64,000 bases of DNA, taken from NCBI RefSeq assembly GCF_047600445.1, contig NZ_JASGKT010000002.1, forward strand, positions 310,001 through 374,000, read 5' to 3'. The translations under genes and the position numbers were made by a program. The DNA is from Piscinibacter sp047600445. Its GTDB lineage: Bacteria > Pseudomonadota > Gammaproteobacteria > Burkholderiales > Burkholderiaceae_C. The notes beneath the pieces are model-generated. The model worked only from the letters and a program-made list of their open reading frames with translations, was not told the DNA's origin and ran no database searches. This document shows positions 54,184 through 63,285 of the stretch, in pieces. The first letter of the stretch is position 1, and each line of letters starts with the position of its first letter.

Positions 54184-55299
54184 CTATGCGTACAAGTCGA
54201 CGCCGGAGGCGCCGGCGCGGCCGCGCCAGGCCGCGCGTGCCGGCGCGGCGGGCGTGCCGGCGTCGCCTTCGAGGCGCGGGCCGTCGGCCGGCGCGTCGCG
54301 GCGCTCGTCGCCTTGCCGGCCGCCGTGCTGGCCCATGTGCTGCGTCACGCCGCCGCCGGCCAGCGTCAGCCCGGCATCGCGCAGCGCGGCGGCCAGCTCG
54401 GGCAGGCTCGCCTCGATGGCCGCGCGCGTGGCGGCGGCCTGGGCGCCGAAGTCGATGCGCGCCTGCTGGCCGTCCAGCGCGATGCGCACCGACACCGGGC
54501 CGGTCTCGGCCGGGTTGAGGTGCAGTTCGGCGCGCTGCACGCCGCCCTTGGCGAGCAGGCTGATCTCGACGCCGAAGGCGGTGGCGAATTCGGGCGAATC
54601 CAGCGGCACCGGCACCGGCACGCCGAGCACGCTGGCGTCGGCCGCCGCCGGCGCGGGCGCGGCTACCGCCGTCGCGGCGGCGGAATGGCTCACGGGTACG
54701 AAGCCGGCCGGCAGCGTGAAGGTGCCGGCCGAAGCGGCGGGCCCGGCGGCGCGTGTGGGCTCGGGCGTCGCGGCGGCCGTCTCGTCGCGTGCCGGCAGGG
54801 CCGGCGCGTCGATCGCCGCGCCGCGCTCGCGCGCGGCTTCGTCGCCGCCGCGCAGCCGCTGCGTGGCCGTGGCTTTGTCGGTGGCCTCGATGCCGGCGGT
54901 GTCGGCCGCAGTCCTCTTCTTCGTCGCGGCGGGCGGCGCTGCCACGGTCTCGTCGGCCGGCGGCTGGCCATGCCATTGCGCCAGCCATTGTGCGAGGTCG
55001 GGGTCGGTGGTGGCGTCGTCGGCGGGCTTGGCGTCGGTGTGCTCGGCGGCGGCGGGCGCTGCTTCGGTGGCGTCGGCTTCGGCCGCCGTCTCGTCGCGCG
55101 GCACGGTCTTCGCGGCCTCGCGCGAGCGGGCCTGGCGCGCATCGTCGCCGCGCGGCGGTGCCGGGCCGGAAGGCGGCGCTTCGGGCGGCGCCTGCAAGGC
55201 CATCAGTTGCGCAAATTCGCCTTCGCCGCTCGCGGCGGCTTCGCTGCGCGCCGGCGCCTGGCTCGGCGCCTTGGCGGTCTCGACTCGTGGGATGCCCAT
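54184..55299 (-). CDS. fliK: flagellar hook-length control protein FliK
   Basis: A 371-aa protein. The N-terminal ~250 residues are low-complexity, Ala/Glu/Pro/Thr-rich as in other molecular-ruler proteins. The Flg_hook domain (about 240-325) holds LLAKGGVQRAELHLNPAETGPVSVRIALDGQQARIDF. It measures hook length and switches export specificity through FlhB. It follows fliJ by 13 bp. Confidence 0.88.
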   Translation of the reverse strand: MGIPRVETAKAPSQAPARSEAAASGEGEFAQLMALQAPPEAPPSGPAPPRGDDARQARSREAAKTVPRDETAAEADATEAAPAAAEHTDAKPADDATTDPDLAQWLAQWHGQPPADETVAAPPAATKKRTAADTAGIEATDKATATQRLRGGDEAARERGAAIDAPALPARDETAAATPEPTRAAGPAASAGTFTLPAGFVPVSHSAAATAVAAPAPAAADASVLGVPVPVPLDSPEFATAFGVEISLLAKGGVQRAELHLNPAETGPVSVRIALDGQQARIDFGAQAAATRAAIEASLPELAAALRDAGLTLAGGGVTQHMGQHGGRQGDERRDAPADGPRLEGDAGTPAAPARAAWRGRAGASGVDLYA

Positions 55300-55312
55300 G
55301 CGTGTGTCAGTC

Positions 55313-55780
55313 TCAGAAGCGCGTGGTGGCCGCGGCCAGGCGGTTCCAGGCCGCGCGCGAGGCCAGTTCGTCGAGCGTGCGCTGTTCGCGCCGCGCGCCG
55401 GCCCGGCGGATCTCGCCGACGCGGCGTTCGATCAGCTTGAGCACCGAGGCCACGCGCAGCTCCTGCTGCTGCAGCGTGGCCTGCGCGCGCTCGAGCTGGC
55501 GCGCCGCCTGCGCGACGGCGCGGCCCTGGTGCTCGATGGCCTGCGTCAGCCGCAGCGCGAAGCCGTGCACGCTGTGCAGCAATTGCGCCTGGCCGGGTTC
55601 GGCGAAGCGCTGCGTCCAGCGCTGTTCGTAGTCGCGCCGGTAGGCGAGCAGTTGCTCGGCCTGCGCCTGCGCCGCGTCCAGCGCCTGCTGCATGCGCTGG
55701 CGGTGCGCGAGCGCCTCGTCGCGCTCGCGCTCGGCGTGCGAGAGCAGGGCGGACAGCGGTTGCAGGGAGTCGTCGTTCAT
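55313..55780 (-). CDS. fliJ: flagellar export chaperone FliJ
   Basis: A 155-aa, almost entirely helical protein with heptad-like Leu/Ala spacing and many Gln/Arg residues (ERERDEALAHRQRMQQALDAAQ). It forms the central stalk of the FliH-FliI ATPase. Position between fliI and fliK is the canonical one. Confidence 0.88.
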   Translation of the reverse strand: MNDDSLQPLSALLSHAERERDEALAHRQRMQQALDAAQAQAEQLLAYRRDYEQRWTQRFAEPGQAQLLHSVHGFALRLTQAIEHQGRAVAQAARQLERAQATLQQQELRVASVLKLIERRVGEIRRAGARREQRTLDELASRAAWNRLAAATTRF

Positions 55781-55811
55781 CGGCGTCTTCTCGGATCGTG
55801 TTTTCTCGACC

Positions 55812-57236
55812 TCAGCCGCCGACCACGGCGCGCAACTGTTGCACGCTGGCCTCCAGCGGCGCGTTCTCGCGCATGTCCTGCTGCAGCAGCGCGTGCATCG
55901 CGGGGCCCAGGCGCACCGCGGTGTCGAGCTCGGCGTCGTGCCCTGGCGCGTAGGCGCCGAGCTGGATCAGGTCGCGCGCCTTGTTCAGCCGCGACAGCAA
56001 CTGGCGCAGCCGGCGCGCCGCGTCGAGGTGCGGCTGCGCGGCGACGTTGGCCATCACGCGCGAGACCGACTTCTCGACGTCGATGGCCGGGTAGTGGCCG
56101 CTCTCGGCCAGCTCGCGCGTCAGCACGACGTGGCCGTCGAGGATGCCGCGCGCCGCGTCGGCGATCGGGTCGTTGGTGTCGTCGCCCTCGCTCAGCACGG
56201 TGTAGAAGGCGGTGATCGAGCCGCCGCCGGCCACGCCGTTGCCGCTGCGCTCCACCAGTTGCGGCAGTTTGGCGAAGCAGCTCGGCGGGTAGCCCTTGGT
56301 GGCCGGCGGTTCGCCGATCGCCAGCGCGATCTCGCGCTGCGCCATCGCGTAGCGCGTCAGCGAGTCCATCAGCAGCAGCACGTGCAGGCCGCGGTCGCGG
56401 AAGTGCTCGGCGATCGCGGTGGCGTAGTTGGCGCCCTGCATGCGCGTCAGCGGCGGCGCGTCGGCCGGCGCGGCGACGACCACCGAGCGCTTCAGACCCT
56501 CTTCGCCGAGGATGTCCTCGATGAACTCCTTCACCTCGCGCCCGCGCTCGCCGATCAGCCCGACGACGATCACGTCGGCCCGCGTGTAGCGCGCCATCAT
56601 GCCCAGCAGCACCGATTTGCCGACGCCGGTGCCGGCGAACAGGCCGATGCGCTGGCCGCGGCCGACGGTCAGCATGGTGTTGATCGCGCGCACGCCGGTG
56701 TCCAGCGGCGTGCGCACCGGGTCGCGGTCCATCGCGTTGATCGGGCGGCGGATCAGCGGCTCGTTGTGCACTTGCTCGATCGGGCCCTTGCGGTCCATCG
56801 GATGGCCGTGCGAATCGACCACGCGGCCGAGCAGCCCGTCGCCCACCGGCAGGTGCAGCGTGCGGTCCTCGCCGCGCCGCCAGGGGTGGCGCAGCGCGCC
56901 GAGCTTGAGCGGCACCACCGGCGTCGGGCGCGGCACCACGCGCGCGCCGCTGGCCAGGCCGTGCACGTCGCCGGTGGGCATCAGGTAGGCGCGGTCGCCG
57001 TTGAAGCCCACCACCTCGGCGGTGACCGGCGGGCTGCCCTCCATGCGCACCTCGCACACCGAGCCGACCGGCAGCCGGATGCCGGTGGCCTCCAGCACCA
57101 GCCCGGCCACGCGCACCAGGCGGCCGACGCTCTCCAGCGGCATCGGCTCGGCGGCGAAGTTGCGCACGTCGGTCAAGAAGCGGTTCCAGCGCTCGGTGGT
57201 CGCGAGCGCCTGCGCTTCGAGCTGCGAATTCATCAT
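55812..57236 (-). CDS. fliI: flagellum-specific ATPase FliI
   Basis: A 474-aa F1-beta-like ATPase. Walker A is GTGVGKSVL (about residue 184), Walker B VLLLMDSLTRYA, and GEPPATKGYPPSCFAKLPQLVERSG is the diagnostic FliI/YscN segment. It energises substrate unloading at the export gate. The start overlaps the fliH stop by ATGA. Confidence 0.96.
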   Translation of the reverse strand: MMNSQLEAQALATTERWNRFLTDVRNFAAEPMPLESVGRLVRVAGLVLEATGIRLPVGSVCEVRMEGSPPVTAEVVGFNGDRAYLMPTGDVHGLASGARVVPRPTPVVPLKLGALRHPWRRGEDRTLHLPVGDGLLGRVVDSHGHPMDRKGPIEQVHNEPLIRRPINAMDRDPVRTPLDTGVRAINTMLTVGRGQRIGLFAGTGVGKSVLLGMMARYTRADVIVVGLIGERGREVKEFIEDILGEEGLKRSVVVAAPADAPPLTRMQGANYATAIAEHFRDRGLHVLLLMDSLTRYAMAQREIALAIGEPPATKGYPPSCFAKLPQLVERSGNGVAGGGSITAFYTVLSEGDDTNDPIADAARGILDGHVVLTRELAESGHYPAIDVEKSVSRVMANVAAQPHLDAARRLRQLLSRLNKARDLIQLGAYAPGHDAELDTAVRLGPAMHALLQQDMRENAPLEASVQQLRAVVGG

Positions 57237-57955
57237 GGCGCGCTGTCCTCGCCGCCCCAGGCCGCTTCCGAACCCAGCGCCGCGGCGGCGCGGCGCCAGC
57301 GCGACTCGATGCTCGCGTCGATGATGCCGATGTCCGACTCGACCACGCAGCCGCCACGCGCCACCGCCGCGTCGGCCACCAGGCGCGCGCCGCGCGCCTC
57401 GATGATCTCGGCGGCGCCCTGCGCCACCAGCGGCTGGTCGTCCGGGTGCACGCGCAGCGTGACGTGGCGCGCCGACAGCAGCAGCGCCTCGACGGCCTCC
57501 TGCGCCACCGCGGTCACCTGCGGCGCGTTCGCGCGCAGCTCGCCGCGCACCACCTGGCGCGCCAGCGCCACCGCGGCGTCGACCAGCGCGCCGGCCATGT
57601 CCTGCTGCAAGGCGTCCATCTGCGCCGCGTAGCTCTGCATCAGCGCGCCCATCTGCGCGGTGGCCTGCTGCGCGAAGCTCTGCTTGAAGCTCTCCAGCGC
57701 GGCCAGGCCGTCGCGGTAGCCGTCGTGGTAGCCGCCCTGGCGCGCCGCGCGCAGCGCCTCGAGCTGCTGTTCCTGCGGGCTTTTCTGCGGCTCGGCCGCC
57801 GCCGCGGCGGCGGCCTCGGCCTCGCCGCCCAGCGAGCCGGGCGTCCAGGCCGCGAAGGACGACAGCTCCTCGCGCGGGATGAAGCGGGTGTAGGCATGCG
57901 CGCCCTTGCCGCCGCCGGGCGGCGGGGGCACCTGCCGGATGCGCTCCTTGCTCAT
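57233..57955 (-). CDS. fliH: flagellar assembly protein FliH
   Basis: A 240-aa stator-like partner of FliI. A Pro/Gly-rich N-terminus (QVPPPPGGGKG) and RFIPREELSSFAAW are family-typical; a GxxxG-like helical stretch (GGYHDGYRDGLAALESF) precedes the C-terminal V-ATPase E-like domain (from about 130). ATG 57955 overlaps the fliG stop by one base. Confidence 0.92.
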   Translation of the reverse strand: MSKERIRQVPPPPGGGKGAHAYTRFIPREELSSFAAWTPGSLGGEAEAAAAAAAEPQKSPQEQQLEALRAARQGGYHDGYRDGLAALESFKQSFAQQATAQMGALMQSYAAQMDALQQDMAGALVDAAVALARQVVRGELRANAPQVTAVAQEAVEALLLSARHVTLRVHPDDQPLVAQGAAEIIEARGARLVADAAVARGGCVVESDIGIIDASIESRWRRAAAALGSEAAWGGEDSAP

Positions 57956-58962
57956 CACAGGAACTCGTCCTCGCCGCCGCCGGCGAGCACGACCTGGCCC
58001 TCGTCGGCGAGGCGGCGCACGATCTTGAGCATCTCCTTCTGCTCGGCCTCGACCTCGGAGACGCGCACCGGGCCGCGCGATTCCAGGTCCTCGCGCAGCG
58101 TCTCGGCGGCGCGCGTCGACATGTTCCGGAACACCTTCTCGCGCATCTCGGGCGTGGCGCCCTTGAGCGCGATCACCAGCGATTCGGTCTGCACTTCCTT
58201 GAGCAGCGACTGGATGCCCTTGTCGTCGATCTTCTCCAGGTCGTCGAAGGTGAACATGTTGTCCACGATCTTCTGCGCCAGGTCGTTGTCGACCTCGCGG
58301 ATGTAGTCGAGCACCGCCGTCTCGACGCTCGAGCCCATCAGGTTGATCATCTCGGCGGCCGTCTTGATGCCGCCCAGCGAGGTCTTCTTGAGACGGTCGC
58401 CGCCGGCCAGCACGCGGCCCATCACCTCGTTGAGATCCTTCAGCGCCGAGGGCTGGATGCCGTCGAGCGTGGCGATGCGCACCATCACCTCGTTGCGCTG
58501 GCGCTCGGGGAAGGTCTTGAGCACCGAGCCGGCCTGGTCGAAGTCGAGGTGCACCAGGATCGCCGCGACGATCTGCGGATGCTCGTTGCGCAGCAGCTCG
58601 CCGACCGAGGCGGCGTCCATCCACTTCAGGCTCTCGATGCCGGTGACGTCGGAGCCCTGCAGGATGCGGTCGATCAGCAGGTTGGCCTTGTCCTCGCCGA
58701 GCGCCTTGCGCAGCACGCTCTTGACGTACTCGTCGGTGTCGGTCACGAGCATGCTCTGCTCGCCGGCCACCGTCGCGAACTTCTCCAGCACGCCCTCGAC
58801 GCGCTCGCGCGGGATGCTCTTCATCCTGGCGATGGTCTCGCCCAGGCGCTGCACCTCCTTGGGCGCGAGGTGCTTGAAGACCTCCGCGGCTTCCTCCTCG
58901 CCGATCGACATCAGCAGGATGGCCGCGTTCTCGATGCCATCGTCCATGCTCGCGGTGTTCAT
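57955..58962 (-). CDS. fliG: flagellar motor switch protein FliG
   Basis: A 335-aa rotor protein. N-terminal FliF-binding domain (IENAAILLMSIGEEEAAEVFKHL), middle domain (EHPQIVAAILVHLD, the EHPQ motif contacting FliM) and C-terminal torque domain with the charged helix (RAAETLREDLESRGPVRVSEVE). It is 12 bp downstream of fliF. Confidence 0.96.
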   Translation of the reverse strand: MNTASMDDGIENAAILLMSIGEEEAAEVFKHLAPKEVQRLGETIARMKSIPRERVEGVLEKFATVAGEQSMLVTDTDEYVKSVLRKALGEDKANLLIDRILQGSDVTGIESLKWMDAASVGELLRNEHPQIVAAILVHLDFDQAGSVLKTFPERQRNEVMVRIATLDGIQPSALKDLNEVMGRVLAGGDRLKKTSLGGIKTAAEMINLMGSSVETAVLDYIREVDNDLAQKIVDNMFTFDDLEKIDDKGIQSLLKEVQTESLVIALKGATPEMREKVFRNMSTRAAETLREDLESRGPVRVSEVEAEQKEMLKIVRRLADEGQVVLAGGGEDEFL

Positions 58963-58974
58963 GCGCCGAACCCC

Positions 58975-60669
58975 TCAGGCCGCTTCGCCGCTGACCCAGC
59001 CGCGCACGATGTGGGCCACCGCCGCCGGGTTCTGCCGCGCCAGCGCGCGCGCGGCGTCGAGGTGTTCGCTGCTCTTGGGCGCGGGCAGCGCCGCGACGGC
59101 CGGGCCCGGGGCGCCGGGCAGGGCGGTGTCGTCGTCGACCACGGCGCTCAGTTGCGCGCCGGGCGCCGGCGCCGGCGGCGGCGCGAGCGCGGCCTTCATC
59201 GCCGGGCGCACCATGCCGAAGAAGACCAGCAGGCCCAGCAGCGCCAGCCCGGCCGGCACCGCGGCGGCGCGCAGCATGTCGATGATCTCGGGCTGCTTCC
59301 ACAGCGGCAGCTCGACGGGCGCGACCTTCTCGACCTTGAAGGGCGCGTTGATCACCTTCACCGAGTCGCCGCGCTCCTGCTTGAAGCCGATGCTCTCCTG
59401 CACCAGCGCGGTGAGCTTGTCGATCTCGTCGCCGGACAGCGGCGTGGTCGAGGTCTTGCCCTTGGTGTCGGTGCTGCTGCGGTGGTTGACCACCACCGCG
59501 GCGTTCAGGCGCCGGATCGCGCCGGTGGCGTTGCGCGTCACGCGCACGGTCTTGTCGACCTCGTAGTTGGTCACCGCGTCGCGCCGGCTGTTGCCGGCGG
59601 CGCCGCCCTGCGCCGCCTGCAGCGGCTGGGCTTCGCCGCTCATCGGCGCGGTGGCCGGCACCGGCGGCTGGTTGCTCGCCGCGCCAGGCACGCCCGAGGG
59701 CGGCGCGGCGCCGCCGCCGCTGCTCTCGCTGAGCTGCTGGCTGCGGATCGCCACCGCGGCGTCCTTGCCCTGGTTGGGCGAGAACTCCTCCGAGGTGGCC
59801 TCGCTGAGCGTGAAGTCGATGTCGGCGGTGACGGTGGCGCGCAGGTTGTCGCGCCCGACCAGCGGCTCCAGCAACTCGAAGATGCGCTTCTGGTAGCCGG
59901 CCTCGACCTGCGCCACGTACTGCAGTTGCTGCGCGTCCAGCCCGGCCTGCGCGCCGGCCTGGTCGCCGGTCAGCAGCGCGCCGGTCTGGTCGAGCACGCT
60001 GACCGCCTTGGGCGCCATCTCCGGCACGCTGGACGACACCAGGTGCACGATGCCGGCGATCTGCGCGCGGTCCAGCGTGCGGCCGGGGTAGAGCGTCAGC
60101 ATCACCGAGGCGGTGGGCTTCTGCTGCTCGCGGAAGAAGCCGTTCTGGTTCGGCAGCGCCAGGTGCACGCGCGCGTTCTGCACCGCGGCCAGCGCGGTGA
60201 TGGAGCGCGTCAGCTCGCCTTCCAGGCCGCGCTGGAAGGTCAGCCGCTCCTGGAACTGGGTCTGGCCGAAGCGCGCGCCGTCCATCAGCTCGAAGCCGAC
60301 CACCGAGCCCTTGGGCAGCCCGGCGGCGGCCAGCTTCAGGCGCGCGTCGTGCACCTTGGCGGCCGGCACCAGGATGGCGGCGCCGCCGTCGGCATGGCGG
60401 TACGGCACGTTCATCTGCGAGAGCTGGGCGATGATGGCGCCGCCGTCCTTGTCGGACAGGTTGGCGTACAGCACCTTGTAGTCGCCCTGGCTGCTCCACA
60501 TCGTCATCGCGACGGCCAGCGCGGCCAGGCCCGCGACGCCCAGGCCGAACATCAGCTTGGTGCGCGCCGGCATCGCCGCGACGCGCGCGCCCAGGCCGGC
60601 GGATTCGACCAGCGGCAAGGCGGCCGCGGCGGCGGCATCGGCTCGGGTGGGAACGACGGCGTTGTCCAT
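58975..60669 (-). CDS. fliF: flagellar MS-ring protein FliF
   Basis: A 564-aa membrane protein with helices at about residues 40-58 and 435-455. Between them lie the periplasmic ring-building motifs (YKVLYANLSDKDGGAIIAQL, MLTLYPGRTL, ATVTADIDF). The short cytoplasmic C-terminus that binds FliG follows. First gene of the fliF-R operon, divergent from fliE; ATG 60669 gives the normal N-terminus. In the 177-bp divergent region I found no convincing sigma-54 or sigma-28 site. Confidence 0.95.
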   Translation of the reverse strand: MDNAVVPTRADAAAAAALPLVESAGLGARVAAMPARTKLMFGLGVAGLAALAVAMTMWSSQGDYKVLYANLSDKDGGAIIAQLSQMNVPYRHADGGAAILVPAAKVHDARLKLAAAGLPKGSVVGFELMDGARFGQTQFQERLTFQRGLEGELTRSITALAAVQNARVHLALPNQNGFFREQQKPTASVMLTLYPGRTLDRAQIAGIVHLVSSSVPEMAPKAVSVLDQTGALLTGDQAGAQAGLDAQQLQYVAQVEAGYQKRIFELLEPLVGRDNLRATVTADIDFTLSEATSEEFSPNQGKDAAVAIRSQQLSESSGGGAAPPSGVPGAASNQPPVPATAPMSGEAQPLQAAQGGAAGNSRRDAVTNYEVDKTVRVTRNATGAIRRLNAAVVVNHRSSTDTKGKTSTTPLSGDEIDKLTALVQESIGFKQERGDSVKVINAPFKVEKVAPVELPLWKQPEIIDMLRAAAVPAGLALLGLLVFFGMVRPAMKAALAPPPAPAPGAQLSAVVDDDTALPGAPGPAVAALPAPKSSEHLDAARALARQNPAAVAHIVRGWVSGEAA

Positions 60670-60846
60670 GGGTGAATCGAATCGGTTCGGTCGGCGGGCG
60701 GCAAAAGGCCCGCGTGTCGAACCGATTGTTCGGGAACTTGAGGGCGCGAATGCCGCGAACAGCCCGGCCAATCGCGGCCAGTTCGGGCCTCCGTGCGCGC
60801 CGGCCGTGACTACGATCACCGCACTCCCCCGTGGTGAGGACGCGCC

Positions 60847-61170
60847 ATGAACGTCACGCTCAAACCCTTCGATTTCGCCCAGGCCGCCGCGCGCGCCGGG
60901 CTGGCCACCAACGGGCAGCCGCTGGCGTCGGCCGGCCGCGTCGAGGGCGGCGGTTTCCAGGCCGCGCTGACGCAGGCGCTGGGCTCGGTGAGCAACGCGC
61001 AGAACGAGGCGACGCGGCTGCAGCGCGAGGTGCAGCTCGGCAACCCCGAGGTGGGCCTGGAAGAGACCATGGTGGCCATGCAGAAGGCGCAGATCGGCTT
61101 CCAGGCCACGCTGTCGGTGCGCAACCGGCTGGTCTCGGCCTACAGCGAGATCATGAACATGCAGGTTTGA
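60847..61170 (+). CDS. fliE: flagellar hook-basal body protein FliE
   Basis: A 107-aa helical protein linking MS ring and rod. The conserved C-terminal region is EVGLEETMVAMQKAQIGFQATLSVRNRLVSAYSEIMNMQV. GTGAGG lies 8 bases before ATG. Divergent from fliF, the usual betaproteobacterial layout. Confidence 0.95.
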   Translation: MNVTLKPFDFAQAAARAGLATNGQPLASAGRVEGGGFQAALTQALGSVSNAQNEATRLQREVQLGNPEVGLEETMVAMQKAQIGFQATLSVRNRLVSAYSEIMNMQV

Positions 61171-61171
61171 C

Positions 61172-61214
61172 GACCCCAGGGGGCGCCGGCAGCGGCCCGG
61201 CGAAGCCGGATCCG
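61172..61214. repeat. C/G-tract dispersed repeat
   Basis: Directly after the fliE stop: CCCCAGGGGGCGCCGG, then GCCCGGCGAAGCCGGATC, matching the module at 47856-47873. The hairpin may end fliE transcription. Confidence 0.5.
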
Positions 61215-61235
61215 CGGCGACGGCCGGGCTCGGGT

Positions 61236-61520
61236 TCAAGCCTGTCTATCGAGCTTCTCTCCGAGCAGCGGCACGCTGCCGTAGGGCGAGGGCTGCTTCG
61301 AGGCCGGCTCCAGCTCGCGCGTCAGCCGGCTCAGCCACGGAAAACGCGGCGGCACCGGCTGGTTGGTGTTCTCGTCGATCTCGACGAGCGATGGCTTCGC
61401 GCCCTCGGCCGCCTCGGCGGCCTGGGCCTGCGTCTGGGTCGTGCCGGTCTGGTCGGCCGTCCTGCCGGAAGTCGCCGGCATCATGACGCGGCCGACGCCA
61501 GCGACGTGGTTCACGCTCAT
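61236..61520 (-). CDS. hypothetical protein, predicted late flagellar gene
   Basis: 94 aa, no signal peptide or membrane helix. Polar and Gln/Thr/Ala-rich N-terminal half, then LVEIDENTNQPVPPRFPWLSRLTRELEPAS, which looks conserved in style. AAGGAGCGCC precedes ATG. A sigma-28-type promoter (61559-61585) lies just upstream, so it is probably expressed with filament genes. I do not recognise a family. FlaG-like proteins are of similar size but the sequence does not match clearly. Confidence 0.7.
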   Translation of the reverse strand: MSVNHVAGVGRVMMPATSGRTADQTGTTQTQAQAAEAAEGAKPSLVEIDENTNQPVPPRFPWLSRLTRELEPASKQPSPYGSVPLLGEKLDRQA

Positions 61521-61558
61521 GTGGCGCTCCTTGTCGGGCGAAAGTCCCTGTGACAGGA

Positions 61559-61585
61559 ATTTCGGCGGCCGATCGCCGGACTTGA
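61559..61585 (-). promoter_or_regulatory. sigma-28 (FliA) promoter of the 94-aa gene
   Basis: On the minus strand TCAA-N15-GCCGAAAT, close to the consensus TAAA-N15-GCCGATAA with the exact 15-base spacing, 38 bases before the start codon. Confidence 0.7.
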
Positions 61586-61635
61586 GGGGGAAATCCGCCG
61601 CTTCGTGAGCAGGCGTTAACGTTTCGACGCTTCGG

Positions 61636-62394
61636 TCAATCCAGCGACAGCAGCCTGCGCCGCTTCTGCGTCTGGTCGATGAAGCGCTGCAAGGCGCGCT
61701 CGCCCTCGCTGTTCAGGCGCACGAACTCGCAGCCCATGCGCGCGCCGCGCGCCTGCGCGCCCAGCACGGTGGCGTGCTGCAGGCGCAGGTCGACCAGCAC
61801 GCGGGTGTCGGCGTCGAGGTCGAGCTGCACCTGGTTCATCACGCTGCCGGGCTGGATGGGCGGCACGTCGTCGGGCAGGAACAGGGCGCAGCCGCCGATC
61901 GACACGTCGATCACGCGCAGCGCCAGTTGCATCTCGGCGATCGCCGGGTGCCGCACGCGCGCCACCGGCGAGCTGCTCGGCAGCGGGCGCACGCGGAACG
62001 CGCTGCGGCGCTGGAAGCGGAACAGTTCCTGCGGCATGCGCGCGCCGATCGCGCTGCCGGCGGCGCCGCGCACCAGCACCAGGCCGCGCACGTCGAACTG
62101 CACCTTGATGCTGTCGAGGTAGCCCACCGCCACGGCCTCGTCGCACTCGACCAGGCTTTGCGTCGCCGGCGCGCCGGCGTCGGCGCTGAAGCTGAGCTGG
62201 CCGCGTGCCGGATCGAGCGACCACAGCGTGGTGGACAGCATCGCGCCGTTGCTGCCGTTCAGGTGCAGCAGCAGGCTGCCGTCCTGGAACTGCTTGAGCA
62301 GCGCGACGATCTCGCGCGGCGCGCTGATGCGGAATTCGTCGAGCCCGCCGTTGGCGGCCGACAGCGACTCCAGCGGCATCGGCAGGGTTTCCAT
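61636..62394 (-). CDS. ycgR: YcgR-type flagellar brake (PilZ) protein
   Basis: A 252-aa cyclic-di-GMP effector. N-terminal YcgR domain (about 15-115) and C-terminal PilZ domain with the binding motifs RRSAFRVRP (RxxxR) and DVSIGG (D/NxSxxG). On binding c-di-GMP such proteins slow the motor through FliG/MotA. It follows fliT by 18 bp and is probably co-transcribed with fliST. Confidence 0.9.
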   Translation of the reverse strand: METLPMPLESLSAANGGLDEFRISAPREIVALLKQFQDGSLLLHLNGSNGAMLSTTLWSLDPARGQLSFSADAGAPATQSLVECDEAVAVGYLDSIKVQFDVRGLVLVRGAAGSAIGARMPQELFRFQRRSAFRVRPLPSSSPVARVRHPAIAEMQLALRVIDVSIGGCALFLPDDVPPIQPGSVMNQVQLDLDADTRVLVDLRLQHATVLGAQARGARMGCEFVRLNSEGERALQRFIDQTQKRRRLLSLD

Positions 62395-62412
62395 GTCGAT
62401 GGCGGCGGCGGG

Positions 62413-62757
62413 TCAGTGCACGGTGCGGGCGCGGCCGGCGAGCAACTCGTCGAGCTGCTCGAGCCAGGGTTCGGCGAGGTGGCGGATCTCGGCGTCGTTG
62501 ACCAGGATGCGCTGCATGATGCGCGACTTGAGCTGCGCCTCCTCGCTGGCGAGCTGCTGCTGCGAGGCGGCGTGCTTGAGCTGCGAGATCAGCAGCGCGC
62601 AGGCGCCTTCGAGCTTGACCACCTGGTCCCAGTTGCCGCTGCGCGCGGCGTCCAGCATGTCCTGGCTGGCGCGCTCGATGGCCTCGTAGTAGCTCAGCAG
62701 TTGCGACGGCATGGCGTTCGATCCGGTCGGGTTCATCGCTGTGGCTCCGCCGTTCAT
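62413..62757 (-). CDS. fliT: flagellar protein FliT
   Basis: 114 aa, helical. SQLLSYYEAIERASQDMLDAARSGNWDQVVKLEGACALLISQL fits FliT, the export chaperone of FliD and regulator of FlhDC in enterics. ATG 62757 overlaps the fliS stop as ATGA; starts at later Met codons (MNPTGS, MPSQLL) are also possible. Confidence 0.82.
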   Translation of the reverse strand: MNGGATAMNPTGSNAMPSQLLSYYEAIERASQDMLDAARSGNWDQVVKLEGACALLISQLKHAASQQQLASEEAQLKSRIMQRILVNDAEIRHLAEPWLEQLDELLAGRARTVH

Positions 62758-63185
62758 TGCGCGCGGGCCGCGACGCGCGGGCCGATCTCCGCCCAGGCGC
62801 TGCGCACCGGCTCCATCAGGCGCACGCACTCGTCGAGCGCCTCGATGTCGTTGTGCAGGTTCGCGTAGGTCAGCCGCGCGCCGATGTAGGCGTACAGCGC
62901 GTCCAGGTCGGCGGCGACGCGGCCGCCGTCCTTCAGGTTCAGGCCGGCCTTCAGGCCTTCCTCGACGATGCGCGCGGCGTGGCCGATGGCGCGGCCCTTG
63001 GCCTCGATCTGGCGCTCGATCAGCGCGCCGCGGGCGCGCGCGACGGCGCCGGCGAAGCCCTCGAACAGCAGCTCGATCAGCTTGTGCGGCGTCGCGTTCG
63101 CGGTGGCCGTCTCCAGGCCGATCTGCTGGTAGGCGCCGGCCAGCGACTGGCGCGCGCGCGGTGGGGCGAAGGTGGCTGCGAACAT
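62754..63185 (-). CDS. fliS: flagellin export chaperone FliS
   Basis: A 143-aa four-helix protein with family features YQQIGLETATANATPHKLIELLFEGF and LDALYAYIGARLTYANLHND. It prevents premature flagellin polymerisation. Preceded by a sigma-28-type promoter at 63218-63244. Confidence 0.93.
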   Translation of the reverse strand: MFAATFAPPRARQSLAGAYQQIGLETATANATPHKLIELLFEGFAGAVARARGALIERQIEAKGRAIGHAARIVEEGLKAGLNLKDGGRVAADLDALYAYIGARLTYANLHNDIEALDECVRLMEPVRSAWAEIGPRVAARAQ

Positions 63186-63217
63186 CGGGAGCCTCGCTGC
63201 TGTTTGTCTTGCACCCG

Positions 63218-63244
63218 TTATCGGTGTCGCACGAGGTGACTTGA
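63218..63244 (-). promoter_or_regulatory. sigma-28 (FliA) promoter of fliST
   Basis: On the minus strand TCAA-N15-ACCGATAA, one mismatch from the consensus -10 GCCGATAA and correct spacing; it lies 33 bases before fliS and after the fliD stop. Confidence 0.75.
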
Positions 63245-63285
63245 GGCTCCCGATCGGGGGGAGAAGGCCGCTGTCGCGGCCCAGT

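Noticed and set aside
60670..60846. Sigma-54 promoter for fliF or fliE
   Set aside because: GG and GC doublets occur but none has the required spacing and TTGC context.
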